From: CAZXBB01 sp964638815
GTDB lineage: Bacteria > Planctomycetota > Phycisphaerae > Phycisphaerales > SM1A02
Reading direction: 5' to 3'
DNA length: 5,378 nucleotides
Assembly (NCBI GenBank): GCA_964638815.1
Contig: CAZXBB010000131.1
Location: 1-5,378, forward strand
Position numbers and translations under genes: made by a program. Positions 4,459-5,378 of the stretch are shown here, piece after piece (the first letter of the stretch is position 1; each line of letters begins with the position of its first letter). Under the pieces are notes generated by a model. That model was not told where the DNA came from. It ran no database searches and was given only the letters and a program-made list of their open reading frames with translations.

Positions 4459-5378
4459 ATGCCGATCGTCAGCGTAGTCATTCCAACCTTCAAGCGCCCG
4501 CAGATGCTGCACCGCGCGATCGCCAGCGTTCGCGCACAGACCTTCGACGACTGGGAGGTCGTAATCAGCGACGACGAGGCGGAGCCCGGCGCCTCGTGGG
4601 CGATGCTCCGGATGCTCGCGCGCGAGGACGGTCGCATACGCGTCGTACGGAACCCCGGCCCGCGCGGGCAGGTGGGCAACATGAACCACGCGCTGCGTCT
4701 GGCGCGCGGCGAGTGGATCAAGCCGCTCTTCGACGACGACGCGCTCAAGCCGACCTGTCTCGAGCGGCTCGTCGGGGCGGTGGACTCGAGCGACCGCATC
4801 GCCGTCGTGTCGTGTCTCTCGGACCGGTACGTCGACGGCGTGCTCCGGCGCGTGGCGCGCAAGAGCGATCGCGCGACGCTGGAGCGGATCGAGCAGCGGC
4901 GCGTGCACCTGGCGATGTACATCCAGGACGTCGAGATCGGGATCCCTTCGCAGATCATGGTGCCGCGGCGTCTCGTCGACGACGGCGTCGTCTGGGAGCG
5001 GCTCACCGACGTCTACTCGGGTGAGGACACGTGGTGGTACGCGCGCCTCCTGATGCACGGCGATCTGCTCCTGCTGAACGAGCCGCTCGTGGACCAGTAC
5101 TGGGGGCACCGCTCGATCACCGCGCATATGCGCGCCCGTCCGGATCTCCTCGACCGCGAGCTCGCGACGATGCGCGAGCGGTACCTGCCGCTCATCGACC
5201 CGTCGCTGCGGCCGCCGCCCCTCAAGATCGTGCAGCAGCAGTTGCGTCTGATTCGCGGCCTCGTGCGACTGCGCGACTACCAGCCTCTGCGGGCGATCGC
5301 CATGATGGGCTCCGTGCTCCAGCCGCGGGCGTGGGCGATGAGCCTTCGGTGGCTTGCCCGCCGGTCGTTCCCCGGACG
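4459..5378 (+). CDS. Family 2 glycosyltransferase, 3' end outside the window
   Basis: A frame with no stop runs off the right edge; 306 residues are visible. It should transfer a sugar from a nucleotide-sugar donor to an unknown acceptor at the cytosolic side. The GT-A signature is clear: MPIVSVVIPTFKRP at the N-terminus, the nucleotide-contacting VVISDDE (34-40), the metal-binding DXD-type FDDDALKP (91-98), and GED at 188-190, the usual place of the catalytic base, followed by a Trp-Trp and the YWGHRSIT segment (214-221). The start at 4459 matches the usual family N-terminus and follows AAGGGG closely. An in-frame ATG at 4414 would add 15 hydrophilic residues and has no Shine-Dalgarno; a weak -10-like TACCAT overlaps it. 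From about 250 the sequence is basic and helical-looking. The divergent methyltransferase suggests shared control and a common glycan or metabolite. Donor and acceptor cannot be read from the sequence. Confidence 0.93.
   Translation, partial: MPIVSVVIPTFKRPQMLHRAIASVRAQTFDDWEVVISDDEAEPGASWAMLRMLAREDGRIRVVRNPGPRGQVGNMNHALRLARGEWIKPLFDDDALKPTCLERLVGAVDSSDRIAVVSCLSDRYVDGVLRRVARKSDRATLERIEQRRVHLAMYIQDVEIGIPSQIMVPRRLVDDGVVWERLTDVYSGEDTWWYARLLMHGDLLLLNEPLVDQYWGHRSITAHMRARPDLLDRELATMRERYLPLIDPSLRPPPLKIVQQQLRLIRGLVRLRDYQPLRAIAMMGSVLQPRAWAMSLRWLARRSFPG

Noticed and set aside
4329..5006. A 226-residue N-terminal extension of the methyltransferase frame
   Set aside because: This part is Ser/Arg-rich and lies antisense to the glycosyltransferase. 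The methyltransferase-like sequence starts right after the ATG at 4328.
4285..5127. A 280-codon minus-strand open frame
   Set aside because: It is the antisense shadow of the glycosyltransferase, whose motifs are unambiguous on the plus strand.

Overview
The window is strongly G+C-rich, with most third codon positions G or C in the four main genes. Two secreted proteins end in a cysteine-flanked, dockerin-like tail of the kind I associate with Planctomycetota of the class Phycisphaerae (named GC-type dockerin in some annotations). No ribosomal or other phylogenetic marker is present, so this placement is an inference. There are no tRNA or rRNA genes, insertion sequences, CRISPR arrays or phage genes that I can see.

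Layout from left to right. Positions 1-111 may hold the 5' end of a minus-strand gene that leaves the window (weak). Positions 112-372 are a regulatory-looking leader with an inverted repeat, six 12-bp tandem repeats each carrying TCCGGA, a tentative promoter and a good ribosome binding site. Positions 373-1893 (+) encode a 506-residue secreted repeat protein with a dockerin-like tail. Positions 1894-2161 are a non-coding gap between convergent genes, filled with short tandem repeats. Positions 2162-3403 (-) encode a 413-residue secreted HAF-repeat protein, also with a dockerin-like tail. Positions 3404-3548 carry a hairpin and three CCGTTC repeats spaced exactly 10 bp apart. Positions 3549-4328 (-) encode a class I SAM-dependent methyltransferase. 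Positions 4329-4458 are a divergent control region with a near-perfect palindrome. From 4459 to the right edge (+) runs a family 2 glycosyltransferase, cut off by the window end.

How the parts may work together. The two secreted proteins look like members of one export and surface-display class: signal peptide, about seven beta-rich repeats, then a two-part calcium-loop tail. The divergent glycosyltransferase and methyltransferase look like a sugar-transfer and methylation pair, perhaps for a surface glycan or secondary metabolite. Proximity alone suggests a link between the two halves, and nothing in the sequence proves it. The most interesting items are the shared but order-swapped dockerin-like tails, the apparent seven-fold repeats in both proteins, and the three helically phased or tandem repeat arrays at gene boundaries. 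I found no clear new defence, mobile or biosynthetic system.
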